From assembly GCA_963576725.1 (NCBI GenBank), contig OY755238.1:31180145-31244144 (forward strand): a stretch of 64,000 nucleotides of DNA. The letters are read 5' to 3'. This document shows positions 32,645 through 44,249 of this stretch, one piece after another. Numbering within the stretch: the first letter of the stretch is position 1; the number at the start of each line of letters is the position of its first letter. The notes beneath the pieces were generated by a model. That model saw nothing but the letters and a program-made list of their open reading frames with translations, made no database searches and was not told where the DNA came from. Origin of the DNA: Azorinus chamasolen (taxonomy: Eukaryota; Mollusca; Bivalvia; Cardiida; Solecurtidae). A program made the position numbers and the translations under genes.

Positions 32645-34659
32645 TTTTTAGCTCATCTGAGCAAAGCTCAGGATGAGCTTTTGGGAGACTTGAATGTCTG
32701 GCGTCCGTCGTCCGTTGTGCGTTGTGCGTCGTCCGTCGTCAACAATTTGCTTGTGAACACTCTAGTGGTCACAATTGTAGTCCAATATTCATGAAACTTG
32801 GTCAGAATGAATGTCTTTATAAAATATCGGACGAGTTCGAAAGTGGGTCAAATTGGGTTAAAGACTAGGTCACTAGGTCAAATAGTAGGAAAACCTTGTG
32901 AACCCTCTAGAGGTCACATTTTTAGCCCCATTTTCAGGAAACTTGGTCAGAATGATTGTCTTGATAAAATCTCGGAGGAGTTTTAAAAGTGGGTTACGTG
33001 GGGTAAAAAACTAGGTCACTAGGTCAAACAGTAGAAAAACCTTGTGAACACTCTAGTGGTCACAATTTTAGTCCAATCTTCATGAAACTTGGTCAGAATG
33101 AATGTCTTGATAAAATCTCGGACGAGTTCGAAAGTGGGTCAAGTGGGGTTTAAAACTAGGTCACTAGGTCAAACAGTAGAAAAACCTTGTGAACACTCTA
33201 GTGGTCACATTTTTTGTCCAATCTTCATGAAACTTAGTCATAATGATTGTCAAACGAGTTTGAAAGTGGGTTATGTGGGGTTAAAAACTAGGTCACTAGG
33301 TCAAATTGTAGGAAAACATAGTGAACACTCTAGAGGTCACATTTATAGCCAAATCTTCATGAAAATTGGTCAGAATGATTGTCCTAATCAATTCTTCTAC
33401 AAGTTTGAAAGTGGGTTATGTGAGGTCAAAAAGTAGGTCACTGGGTCATATCTTAGAAAAATGTAGTTAACACTCCAGTGGCCACATTTTTTAGTCCAGT
33501 CTTCCTCAATCTTGCTCAGAGTGTTTGTCGTGGTGATATCAAGGTTGAGTGTGATCATGGGTTGGATGGGAATAAAAAGTAGGTCGATAAGCGTCGTCCA
33601 TGGTCAACAATTTGCTTGTGAACACTCTAGTGGTCACAATTGTAGTCCAATATTCATGAATCTTAGTCAGAATGAATGTCTTGATAAAATCTCAGACTAG
33701 TTCGAAAGTGGGTCAAGTTGGGTTAAAAACTAGGTCACTAGGTCAAATAGTAGGAAAACCTTGTGAACCCTCTAGAGGTCACATTTTTAGCCCAATTTTC
33801 AGGAAACTTGGTCAGAATGATTGTCTTGATAAAATCTTGGAGGAGTTTGAAAAGTGGGTTAACAGGGGTAAAAAACTAGGTCACTAGGTCAAACAGTAGA
33901 AAAACCTTGTGAACACTCTAGTGGTCACAATTTTAGTCCAATCTTCATAAAACTTGGTCAGAATGAATGTCTTGATAAAATCTCGGACAATTTTGAAAGT
34001 GGGTCAAGTGGCGTTAAAAACTAGGTCACTAGGTCAAACCGGAAAAAAAACTTGTGAACACTCTAGTGGTCACATTTTTTGTCCAATCTTCATGAAACGT
34101 AGTCATAATGATTGTCAAATAGTAGGAAAACATAGTGAACACTCTAGAGGTCACATTTATAGCCAAATCTTTATGAAAATTGGTCAGAATGATTGTCCTA
34201 ATAAATTCTTCGACAAGTTTGAAAGTGGATTATGTGAGGTCAAAAAGTAGGTCACTGGGTCATATCTTAGAAAAATGTAGTCAACACTCCAGTGGCCACA
34301 TTTTTAGCCCAGTCTTCCTCAATCTTGCTCAGAGTGTTTGTCGTGGTGATATCAAGGTTGAGTGTGATCATGGGTTGGATGGGAATAAAAAGTAGGTCAC
34401 TAGGTCAAATCTTAGAAAAATTACTCTAGAGGGCACATTTTTAGCCCAATCTTCATTGTCAGAATCATTGTCTTGATAAAATCAATATACTAAATCTTTG
34501 AAAATCTTGTTCTGCAGAACCACTGCTCATGATCCACTATCAACATTGTTCAAGTATTGTACCTAAGGTCAGTATTGGCCCTACCCATGGGCTACCCAGC
34601 AAAAATCTTAAATCTATGGTAATCAGATGAGCGATTAAGGGCCATCTTGGCCCTCTTGT
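32645..34659 (+). mobile_element. Inner element of the nest (C-type)
   Basis: It starts TTTTTAGCTCATCTGAGCAA, with AGCTCAGGATGAGCTTTTGG closing the stem. C-type monomers of about 145 bp follow (GTGAACACTCTAG(T/A)GGTCAC, AATCTTCATGAAACTTGGTC, CTAGGTCACTAGGTCAAA). A duplicated head segment appears near 33590-33612 (GCGTCGTCCATGGTCAACAA). The 3' end is CAGATGAGCGATTAAGGGCC...GGCCCTCTTGTT. The array from about 32830 is partly duplicated from 33690 onward. Confidence 0.75.
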
Positions 34660-34919
34660 TCTAAATTATTCCCCTGGGGTCAAAATTGGCCCGCCCCAGG
34701 GCCAGCTAGTTTTCTATTGAAACATATAGTGAAAACTTTGAAAATCTTCTCCTCTGGTTGTCTGGTGAGTGCTTCAGGGCAATTCTGGCCCTCTTGTTCA
34801 TAGGAAAGTCTTTGAAAATCTTCTTCCCTTAAAACTGTAAGGCCTAGACCAATCTGTCATTGAAATCATAAATCTGTTTCAAACAGGTGAGCGATTAAGG
34901 GCCATCATGGCCCTCTTGT

Positions 34920-36922
34920 TTGTATTACTTTTCTTTAGTAGCAAATGCTTTATATATTTATTACAATTATTTCAAAACTACACAATTTTATAGTTTTTCC
35001 CTTTCTCTAGTAAACGTCTTTTTCAGTAGATTTATTCATAGTGGTTTGGTCTAAAAATAGCCTATGAAGTAATGCGTCTAAAAATAGCCTATGAAATAAA
35101 TGAGTCTAAAAATAGCCCTTTAAGTAATGGGTTAACATGCTGATCATATTACTTGAAACTGAATTTTAAATTTTCAAGGGTTAAGAATTGATCCAAATGA
35201 CTATTCATGCAATACTCAATCTGTTATGAATATTAACGAATCTAATACTAATTTTAAATATATAACATAAAAATATCACCTGATTTTATTGTCATAGCAA
35301 ACAGTGGATAATCAAATCTATGACAGAGCAGACCCTGATCAAACAGCTCCTACTTATGGAAATGCTGGGACTTTTGCCTGAAGGAACTCTTCAGATAATT
35401 ACCCTAGGAAAGGCAGAGGGATATTGATTTGGGTTTGTCCATCCGTCCGGCCACCCTTCCCTCCGGCCGTCCTTCTGTCCGGTTTCCGTCCAATGCCACA
35501 TTTCTGTAACGGATTGACAGAATTCAATAAAACTAAGCATGAATATTCATTATCACTTGGGCATTGTTCCCATGCATTACGTTTTCAGATTGCTTGTGGT
35601 ATTTAGGAGTAACTGCCCTTTTATACGCAAAATCAGATTTTTTCCGTCCGATGCCATATCTCTGTAACGGATTGACAGAATTCCTTGAAACTCGACTTGA
35701 AAATTTGTTATCACTAAGATCATCGTTCCCATGTATTACTTTTCCAGATCACTCGCTGCATTTAGAAGTTATTGCCCTTTGATTAGCAAAACTCATATTT
35801 TTTCCGTCCAATGCCATATCTCTGTAAGGGATCGACAGACTTCAATGAAATTCAACATGAATAGTTGTTACCACATAGTTCCCATGTATTACTTTTTTAG
35901 ATAGTGTGTGGCTTTTAGGAGTTATTCCCCTTTGATGCACAAAAATCAGTCCTTATCATGATTCAAACAGTTCAGAAACAGATCAGCAACAGCGTCACCA
36001 ATGTAAAACCCTATCCGGATATGTAATGATTCACTATATCAGAATAAACTGTATAAAACTACAACTAATGCAGAAAGTAGTAGACTGGATTAGATGCCAC
36101 AGCGGAACCTGGTCTAGGTCTATACTTGTTGTAATACAATAAGGCACATTTCCCATTGCTGTGGTTCATTCAGTATCAAAACATGTACAGTATTATGAAA
36201 GATTGACGTAGAAAGCAGGAATTTGACCCAATATTCATAAAGCTGGTCCAAATATCTATTTAAGGTTTTGGTATGCATCAAATTTTGTTGAGCGATACAG
36301 GGCTATCATACCCCTCTAGCCCCCAATCCATCCACATCCATCCATTGTTTGCCGTTTTACTTAGGTAATACCTTTGGCAGGGGATATAAATTCTATGAGT
36401 TTGCATGTTTTATAATACTTGTAGTTTTTATCAGTCTCGAGAATATTATTTTTGTTGAGTTCTGTTGCAGTCAGCATCTGTGGTTGTTTAATATGCGATG
36501 AACGTGTTGAACCTTTTTTATGTCTACCTTAATTACTAACCTTAATTACCTAATACAATCTTTAATAGGCAAATAGAACAGACCTTCATTTAATTGCTCC
36601 TAAGTTAAAGTTGAATAATGCCAAAAGGTTTAATTATTCCCTCTTATGCTAGTTTTAGATCCAACCACTTTGAATAAATCTACTGAAAAGGAACATTTAC
36701 TAGAAAAAAGGAAATTTTAGAATTGTGTAGTTCTGAAACTTCTATGAGCAAACTAGTACTCTATTTATCGCAATGGTTTCAAAAAATGCCTTTTAGAGAA
36801 GTGCCAAAGGGGTTAATTGAACTTAATTCAGCTCACAAAACAATGGAGACGGGACAATTGGTGTCTTAATATTTAGAATTGTTATGGAAGTTTGATAAAT
36901 ATGGTGTTTGAATGCTCTTTAG
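34920..36922 (+). other. RLR intron 1, right part, with a tandem-repeat element
   Basis: It holds AGTCTAAAAATAGCCTATGAA repeats at 35050-35120 and three roughly 150 bp units at 35424-35960 (TCCGTCC(A/G)ATGCCA, CTGTAACGGATTGACAGA, TTCCCATGTATTAC). An unassigned AT-rich part follows. No exon was recognised before 36923. Confidence 0.5.
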
Positions 36923-37092
36923 AGAGAATGCTTGTGGAAGATGATGAGCAGGATCATGATGTTGAAGATGTAGACATCTCACTGAGAGAGTACCAGAAGG
37001 AGCTGGCAGAACCAGCCATACAAGGCAAAAATGTGATCATTGTAGCCCCAACTAATTCTGGGAAAACTCAAGTGGCCCTCAGTATCATACAG
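36923..37092 (+). CDS. RIG-I-like receptor helicase exon, motif I (Walker A)
   Basis: The acceptor CTCTTTAG precedes an exon starting in phase 1 (ERMLVEDDEQDHDVEDVD) and continuing LREYQKELAEPAIQGKNVII, then VAPTNSGKTQVALSIIQ, with a CAG|GTAAAT donor in phase 0. LRxYQxELAxPA...G.N.IIxAPTxSGKT is the start of the DECH helicase domain of RIG-I/MDA5-type RNA sensors, holding the Q-like region and the ATP-binding loop (Lys and Thr of GKT intact). RLRs detect viral double-stranded RNA in the cytoplasm and hydrolyse ATP. Dicer shares motif I, but the later exons fit RLRs better. The acidic stretch before LREYQ is like an RLR linker. Confidence 0.82.
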
Positions 37093-38440
37093 GTAAATCA
37101 TATGTTATGGACATATGGAATATTGGCCTTACACTGATTATTATCCAAAATACTCATTAGCTCATTACGACAGACTTTTTTTTAGACCCATTACCTCATA
37201 CATGTAGGCTCTTTTTAGACCCATTACCTCATAGGCTTTTTTAAGACCCAACATCTGAATAAATCTACTATAAAGGTGAATTTAATTGTAAAAAGGATTT
37301 TTTTAATTATGTAGTTTTTAAATTATTGTGATACATAGAGCATTTGTTTCGATAGAGCAAATGCTCTATTTATCACCATTGTTTCAAGAAATGACCTTTA
37401 CAGAGGCGTCAATAGGGAATGGGTTAATAATAATTAATTTGATAATTATAATAAAAAAACACTATTATTATCATTTTATGATTGTTATTATTAGGGCCCT
37501 TAATGCAGGACTGTAAGAATCACATTTTCTGTCTGTCTGTCCATCTGTCAACACTTTTGATGTGACAGGATAACTCAAACAGCACTTCACATATTGGTTT
37601 CATATTGAGGGCATATGCTTAGTATCATCAGAGGAAGATGCCTATAGGTTTTGGGTTGAATCAGATCACTATGTCTAGAGTTATCTGCCCTTTATTACAG
37701 GGCCCTTTCTGACTGAGTCAGTTTTCTAGTTATTAATATTTTTGTTATGAAAACAAACCAAGGTAACATGATAAAACATTCATAGCAAAAGACAGCAAAT
37801 AGATACACTGTTCCTTCCCACTGCTAGTGTGGTCAGAGTTAGGTTTTGAGTCCTTCTGCATTAGATGCTTTTTGTGTGATCTGCCAAGAGGCAGTATTAC
37901 ACGTAGGGATCACTTTTCTGTCATCTGCCTGCCTGTCTGCCTGCCTGCCTGCCTGCATGCATGTATGTATGTATGTATGTATATATGTATGTATGTATGT
38001 ATGTCTATCCATCCGTCTGTTCATCCCTCCATCCATCTGTCTGTCAATCACACTTTTTTTAGTCTAACACTTCTCTCAGCAGGTGACACATGTGTTCCTT
38101 TGAACGCTTTTGTCTTAAATTTAAAGGCAGGTGGCTGATTTTACCTGACAGCGATTGCTATTATACCTTTTAAGATGGAGTAGACCCATATCAGAAGACT
38201 TCTGTAAGAGCCTGTCTCGTCAAGTTCTGATCTGTTTGCCTATGGAATTTTACAGATATTATTCTACTGTTTCTGTCATCACCAAAATGTCCTGTGTTCA
38301 TATACCTAAATAAACACTCAGTTGATAGATATTAGTGATATCATAATTTCTTACATGATTATTCAGCAGACAAAAGGTTAACTCCTCCTCTGTTGAATAT
38401 CCATGTAAGAAATGATAACATCATGATTATTTATCAGCTG

Positions 38441-39787
38441 TTTTTAGCTCACCAGAGCACAAAGTGGTCAGGGTGAGATTTTGTGATCGCCTAATGTCCG
38501 TCCGCATCCGGTGTGCATCGTCAGTTGTCAGCAATATGAACCTTTCAAACTATTCTCTGAATTGACAGGGTTCTCAGCTTTCATCTATGGCACATAGCGT
38601 CATTTGTAGGTCTTCTACAAAATTTATATAGATTATGTCCCTTGGGTCAAAATAGGCCCTGCACCAGGGGTGGCCAGTTTTCTATAGAAACATACTGTTA
38701 AATTTTTGAAAATCTTCTTTGAAACTGGAAGGTTCTCAGCTTTCATATTTGGCACATTACATCAACTTTGGGTCCTCTAACAAAAGTTATGCAAACTATG
38801 CCCATTGGGTCAAAATAAACCCCCGCTCTAGGGGTGGAGTGATTTTATAGAAACATATAGTGAAATATATAAATTATGTCACTTGGGTGAAATATGGTCC
38901 GGCCCCAGGGGAAACATATAGTGAAAACTTTAAAAATCTTATCCTCTGAAACTGGAAGGTTTTCAGCTTTCATATTTGGTACATAGCATCATGTTCAGGT
39001 TCTCTACAAATGTTATATAAATTATGCCCCTGGGGTCAAATATGGCCCTGCCCCAAGGCTGGTCTGTAGAAACATATAGTGAAAACTTTAAAAATCATCT
39101 CCAGAAACTGGAAAGTTCTCACCTTTCATATTTGGTACATAGCATCAACTTAAGGTCTTCTACAAAAGTTATACACATTATGTCCCTGGGGTCAAAATTG
39201 GCCCTGCCCCAGGAGTGGCCAGGTTTCTATAGAAACATACAGTGAACACTTTGAAAATCTTCTCTGAAACTGGAAGGTTCTCAGCTTTTATATTTGGCAC
39301 ATAACATTAACTTCGGATCCTCTACAAAAGTTACACAAAGTATGCACATGGGGTAAAAATTGACCCTGCTCTATGGTTGGCAAATTTTTATAGAAACATA
39401 CAGTGAAAACTTCTCCTGAAACTGGAAGGTTCTCAATTTTCATATTTGGCACATCGCATCATGTTTAGGTCCTCTACAAATGTTGTATGGATTATGTCAC
39501 TTGGGTGAAATGTGGTCCGGCCCCAGGGGTGGCCAGTTTTCTGTAGAAACATAAAGTGAAAAGTTTGAAAATCCTATCCTCCGAAACTGGAAGGTTCTCA
39601 GCTTTCATATTTGGCATATATCATCTTGAAGGCCTCTACAAAGGTTCTATGAATTATGTCCCTGGGGTCAAATGAGGCCCCATCCCAGAAGTGGCCAGTT
39701 TTATATAGAAACATATAGTGAAAACATTGAAAATCCTCTCCTCTGATTGTCTGGTGAGCGATATCAGGGCCATCAGGCCCCTCTTGT
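38441..39787 (+). mobile_element. Complete B-type HINE-like element
   Basis: It starts TTTTTAGCTCACCAGAGCAC and carries about seven diverged B-type monomers. It ends CTGGTGAGCGATATCAGGGC...GGCCCCTCTTGT. The flanks are T-rich on both sides, as expected for insertion between Ts. Confidence 0.7.
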
Positions 39788-39963
39788 TTATAAATGACAT
39801 ATGTACACAGGATGTTTTATTATTGGTAAACATAATTTTTTTATGCAGTCAGGTCTACTATAATGTCACTGGCTAACAGACTAGACCCTTATCAGACGGC
39901 GCTTACTCTGGGTCTACTCAGTTTGCAAAAGCGTTAAAGATATATATGAAGGAACGGGTTACA

Positions 39964-40039
39964 TGGAGCCATAGATAAATGGTTATGCAGAGTCATAGAT
40001 ATAGGGTTATGTGAAGCCATAGATATAGGGTTATGTGAA

Positions 40040-40104
<65 letters not shown>

Positions 40105-40480
40105 TTATGCGGAGCCATAGATAAAGGGTTATGTGGAGCCATAGATAAAGGTTTATGCGGAGCCATAGATATAGGGTTATTTGAAGTCATAGATAAAAGG
40201 TAAAAAGTAAAGTACCTAGTTATAGTCTACTTTCAGTCCGAATGACCGCTCAGCTGACTGTACATTTACTCCCCTGGTCATTGAGTCATTGGCACTGCTA
40301 ACATATGGCGCAATCATGCAGCCACAGTACCGGTGAGTGACCCTCACAGGTACCCAAAGGTCATGCGGAGCCATAGATATAGGGTTATGTGGAACCATAG
40401 ATAAAGGGTTATGCGGAGCCATAGATATACGGTTATGTGGAGCCATAGATAAAGGGTTATGTTTAGCCATAGATTATGAT
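39964..40480 (+). repeat. Minisatellite (AGCCATAGATA...GGTTATG) with (AT)n, split by a SINE piece
   Basis: Units of about 25-26 bp, GGAGCCATAGATA(A/T)AGGGTTATG, run from 39964 to 40206 and again from 40359 to 40480. An (AT)n run of nearly 60 bp lies at 40047-40102. The SINE-derived piece at 40207-40358 separates the two blocks, so the array is older than the insertion or expanded on both sides of it. Confidence 0.75.
40207..40358 (-). repeat. Truncated copy of the tRNA-derived SINE
   Basis: It matches 3921-4080 of the first SINE copy (AGTACCTAGTTATAGTCTAC through CCCTCACAGGTACCC) and lacks the tRNA-like head. The bases missing after CATTGG show an internal deletion. Confidence 0.7.
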
Positions 40481-40544
40481 AAAGGAGTGTATTTAAACTA
40501 CAGTAGAGGCTTGCTTGTGCAACCACACACTTTGTTCATAAAGA

Positions 40545-40665
40545 AGTCTGTAAAAGCAGGTAGTTGCTTAATGCAGTTAAAAAGTAATGCAGAAAGCTCC
40601 TGTTGGAGCTTTCTGCTTAACTTTTGTCCTGCATTTAGCTACCACCTGTTTTACAGATCCAGAAA
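40545..40665. repeat. Long palindrome, CAGGTAGTTGCTTAATGCAG family
   Basis: TCTGTAAAAGCAGGTAGTTG pairs with TAGCTACCACCTGTTTTACAGA across AGAAAGCTCCTGTTGGAGCTTTCT. Diverged copies are at 43945-44050 and 44165-44252, so this is a dispersed hairpin repeat. Confidence 0.65.
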
Positions 40666-40868
40666 CTTCTTTTGAGTGAGTTTATTAGCCTGACTTTACT
40701 GTTCTACGACAGTCATTTCTCCACATAAACCTGTGTTAAGACGAATCTAAAGAGTGGTCACAACCTAGGGCTTGATGGAGAAAATATGGAGAATTTGTTT
40801 TAGAAATATGTTGAATTTATGCATCTTATGTATGTTTCTGCTGTACATTTCTAAAATATTTCATTCAG

Positions 40869-41050
40869 GAACACATCCGACAACAAAAAGGAAAAGGAGT
40901 TGCAAAGGTTATCTTCCTGGTCAACACGGTGTCACTGGCCAATCAGCAAGGAAAGGAGTGTCGGAAACTGCTTCCACACTACACATCAAAAGTTATGAGC
41001 GGAGAGTCCAACAGATCGAAGAATGAGTGCTTGAGGGACTTTATTGATAG
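40869..41050 (+). CDS. RIG-I-like receptor helicase exon, motif Ia region
   Basis: The TCATTCAG acceptor starts the exon in phase 0 (EHIRQQKGKGVAKVIFLVNT). It continues VSLANQQGKECRKLLPHYTS, then KVMSGESNRSKNECLRDF and IDR, and ends in phase 2 at a GATAG|GTCAGT donor. KVIFLVNTVxLxxQ is the strand carrying helicase motif Ia, and the VMSGE...L..... block matches the GLSGD stretch of MDA5/RIG-I, which lies before the YDIxxxTxQxL strand. The position, between the motif I and motif II exons and with compatible phases, leaves little doubt that it belongs to the same gene. Confidence 0.82.
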
Positions 41051-41149
41051 GTCAGTTTGGTTACATATGGTTACCTACCAACAAGTTTTTAAGCTGTTAT
41101 TATTTATGCATGCATATTCGTTAACTTAGTTTGTATAATGTAATGTTTT

Positions 41150-41790
41150 CATTAGCTCACCAGAGCACAAAGTGCTCAGGGTGAGCTTTTGTGTTTGCCT
41201 GATGTCCGTCGTGCCTCAGCGTGCGTCGTTCGTCGTCAACAATTTGAACCTTTAAAATTCTTCTCCTCTGAATCTACAGGGGACTCAGCTTTCATCATAG
41301 GCACATAGCATCATCTGTAGGTCCTCTACAAAAGTTATATAAATTATACCCCAGGGGTCAAAATTGGCCCTGCCCCAGGGGTTTTCAGTTTTCAATAGAA
41401 ACATATAGTGAAAACTTTGAACATCATCTCCTCTAAAACTAGAAGATCCTCAGCTTTCATATTTGGCACATAGCTTCAACTTCAGGACTTCTACAAAAGT
41501 TATATAAATTATGCCCCTAGGGACAAAATTGGTCCCACCCCAAGGATTGTCATTTTTTTGTAGCTGACTTCTTAAACAGCCCATGGGATCACTAGTTATG
41601 CATAGGAAAAACTTTAAAAATCTTCTTGTCAGAAACTACAGGTCCCAGATCTTAGATATTTGGTGTATAGATTTACTTAGCATAACTTTATGAGTTTTAT
41701 AAGTATCATAGTTCTGGGGTTAAAATTAGCCCTGCCCTGTGTGTATAGACTTCTTCACATCAGAAAGGCTTTTCCTTAACCCTTCGCTTG
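41150..41790 (+). mobile_element. B-type element, 3' truncated
   Basis: It starts ATTAGCTCACCAGAGCACAA with GTGCTCAGGGTGAGCTTTTG and carries about three B-type monomers. It then switches at about 41590 to an A-type-like unit and fades. No CTCTTGT end was found. Confidence 0.55.
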
Positions 41791-41925
41791 CTGAATTTTA
41801 AAATACATTTCTCCTTCTTTACCCATTCCCTGTTGTATAATTACATATATCTTCACTGTGTACAAGTATTTCACTGTGCAATCACTGCTGTGGAGTGCAC
41901 TGGTTGCACAATCAACTTGTAAATA

Positions 41926-41990
41926 GTGCAGACCCTGATGAGACAGCTCCTGCAGGAGCTGTCTGATCTGGGTCTTCACTATTTACAGGT
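41926..41990. repeat. Perfect-centre palindrome AGACAGCTCCTGCAGGAGCTGTCT
   Basis: GTAAATAGTGCAGACCCTGA pairs with GGGTCTTCACTATTTAC around AGCTCCTGCAGGAGCT. This is the best-preserved member of the AGACAGCT hairpin family in the window. Confidence 0.7.
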
Positions 41991-42165
41991 AGGTATATTG
42001 ACCTGAATAGCAAGCGAAGGGTTAATATCAGCCTGAGAGCCAGTGTGAGTTCTGATGTAATAACCCTTAGCCTGATCAGTAGAGTAGAAATTGTGTTAAG
42101 ACAAATAACACACACTCATTTTAGATTTAGAAAACTGTGGATAATTCCCAAAATGCAGAAAAATC

Positions 42166-42969
42166 TTAAAGCTCATGGTGAGATTTTGTGATCGCCTGAT
42201 GTCCGTCGGTGTGCGTCGTCGTCGTCGTCCCGCGTCAACAATTTGAACCTTTAAAAATCTTCTCCTCTGAATCTACAGGGTTCTCAGCTTTCATCTTTGG
42301 CACATAGCATCATCTGTTGGTCCTCTACAAAAGTTATATAAATTATGTCCCTGGGGTCAAAATTGGCCCCGTCCCAGGGGTGCCTTGTTTTCTATAGAAA
42401 TATATAGTAAAAGTTTGAAAATCTTCTCCTCTGAAACTGAAAGGTTCTCAGCTTTCATATTTGGCACATAGCATCATGTTCAGGTCTTCTACAACGGTTA
42501 TATAAATTATGCCCCTAGGGTCAAAATTGGCCCCGCCCCAGGGGTGGTCAGTTTCAATAGAAACATATAGTGAAAACTTTGAAAATCTTCTCCTCTGAAA
42601 CTGGATGGTCCTCAGCTTTGATATTTGGCACATAGCATCATCTTCAGGTCCTTTACAAAAGGTAAATAAATTATGCCCCAGGGATAAAAATTGGCCCCGC
42701 CCCAGGGGTGGTCAGTTTTCAATAGAAACATATAGTGAAATCTTTTAAAATCTTCTCTTCTGAAACTGGAAGGTTCTCAGCTTTCATACTTGGCACATAG
42801 CATCATGTTCAGATCCTCTAAAAAAGTTGTATAAATTGTGCCCCTGGGGTCAAAATTGACCCTGTCCAAGGGCCGGCCAGTTTTCTATAGAAACATATAG
42901 TGAAAACTTTGAAAATCTTCTCCTCTGATTGTCTGGTGAGCGATGTCAGGGCCATTCTGGCCCTCTTGT
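42166..42969 (+). mobile_element. B-type HINE-like element, 5' shortened
   Basis: It starts within the head (AAAGCTCATGGTGAGATTTT), has about four B-type monomers, and ends TCTGGTGAGCGATGTCAGGG...GGCCCTCTTGT. Confidence 0.65.
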
Positions 42970-44249
42970 CTAAAATACTTTTTAGCTTAGGATCAGATCT
43001 GTATGAGTTCCTTTGCAAAGACAAGCAGGCCCTAATCAAACAGTTCCAGTAGGAGCTGGTTGTCTGATCTGGAACTACTCTGTTTGCAAAGGAGTTAAAA
43101 GGTGTTACTATGAGGGAAAGGATTAAACAGATGTTGAAGAAAACTCATCTGAGTCTTTAGGTGCATAGGAGTCTATACCACTTCATGAAGTCTATATCTT
43201 TGCTATACAACAAACAAGGATTCTGACAGAACGGACACCCGATCTGCATATTTTTAGTCCCCAACATCAAAAGAATGATGTAAAAACTAGCGTGTTTTGT
43301 CAGTTAGCTTCAAATTGTCGAAAAAGGAGCCATTGTACGTGACGTCACAGATTTCCCAAGTTTTCCTTTGCTCATCCAATAAAATGGCTCCATTCATATT
43401 TGTTGCAAAATGGCACCATCCAAAATAGAATTATAATGACAGACGGAAAGGCCGCTGTTGCTAGTTGCTTCTTACTTAGAGGAAAAAACAAATGGATATT
43501 GGTGATAGAACTGGGTTGTTTTATTGCATCACGCCATCTTTTGAACTGCAAATCGCCAGGTTATTGCTGTGATATAGTGAGACCGGGGTGAACGAATGTT
43601 TGTCAATGACCACGGAAACACGTTTAATTTTGAGAAAATCATTTTTGCATTGATAACTGTGCATCAGTTACCGTCAGAAAATTATATTTATTTGATAGTA
43701 AGATATACTGGCTTTAAATAGCCGAAAGAATTACGAAATTATCATTGAAATTGCAAGAGCTACTTGTAGCTATTTGTAATTGTAGTACACTGATGCCCGT
43801 TCTGCTAATTGGAACCCTTGTTACCCCCATGAAGCGGAACAGACTCCTGTGTTTTGGAGGGCAATACCAAACAAGCTGAGAGTGAATGGTGTTGTATACA
43901 GTAGAACATGTCTTAAGCAGCCTTCATAAAGATGTCTAATTATGAGTCTGTAAGGCAGATGGTAGCTAAATGCATGTCAATCGTAATACAGAAAACTATA
44001 ATGGCTTTCTGGCTTACTTTTGCCCTGCATTAAGCAACTATCTATCTATCTGTTTTTTAAGACTCCTATGTTCAATAAATGAATGAACGCTTGAGACAGA
44101 AGCTGCTGTATGTATATACAGTAGAACATGTTTTAAGTGGCCATCAAAAGGAGGTCTAATTATGGATTTGTAAGGCAGGTGGTAGTTTAATATGCAGGCC
44201 AAAAAAATGCTTTCTGCATTGCTGTTGACTGCATTAAACAACCACCTGC

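Larger units (their letters stand above)
27857..34797 (+). mobile_element. Middle element of the nest (B-type) with higher-order repeat
   Basis: It starts TTTTTAGCTCACCAGACAAC with TGCTCAGGGTGAGCTTTTGT. Around 28 B-type monomers of about 163 bp follow (CTGAAACTGGAAGGTTCTCA, CATATTTGGCACATAGCATC, GGTCAAAATTGGCCCCGCCC). It is broken at 32645 after CCCCTACAAG and resumes at 34660 with CTAAATTATTCCCCTGGGGT. It ends TCTGGTGAGTGCTTCAGGGC...CCCTCTTGTT. The monomers at 28.9-32.6 kb are arranged in 979 bp blocks. Confidence 0.75.
26363..34919 (+). mobile_element. Outer element of a triple nest (A-type)
   Basis: It starts TTTTTAGCTCACCTGGCACA with a stem closing at GGTGAGCT. About nine A-type monomers of roughly 155 bp follow (TTGATATTTGGTATGTAGCA, ATTATGACCCCTGGGCCAAA). 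The array stops at TATCAGTTT (27858) and resumes at 34798 with CATAGGAAAGTCTTTGAAAA, the exact continuation of the monomer. It ends ACAGGTGAGCGATTAAGGGC...GGCCCTCTTGTT at 34885-34919. Everything between 27858 and 34798 is the inserted B-type element. Confidence 0.75.
37093..40868 (+). other. RLR intron 2
   Basis: The intron lies between phase-0 splice sites. It holds a short element with AGGGCCCT-type ends (about 37495-37735), GCCT/GTAT microsatellites (37926-38010), a B-type element (38441-39787), a minisatellite with an (AT)n core and a SINE piece (39964-40480), and a palindrome at 40545-40665. No additional exon is needed, since motifs I and Ia join in frame. Confidence 0.6.

Noticed and set aside
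28100..32650. CRISPR-like regular repetition
   Set aside because: Units of about 163 bp are directly adjacent with no unique spacers, and the surrounding genes are eukaryotic.
37839..38138. Open frames across the GCCT/GTAT region
   Set aside because: They are simple-sequence translations (Cys/Leu/Met or Thr/His/Tyr runs) with no domain.
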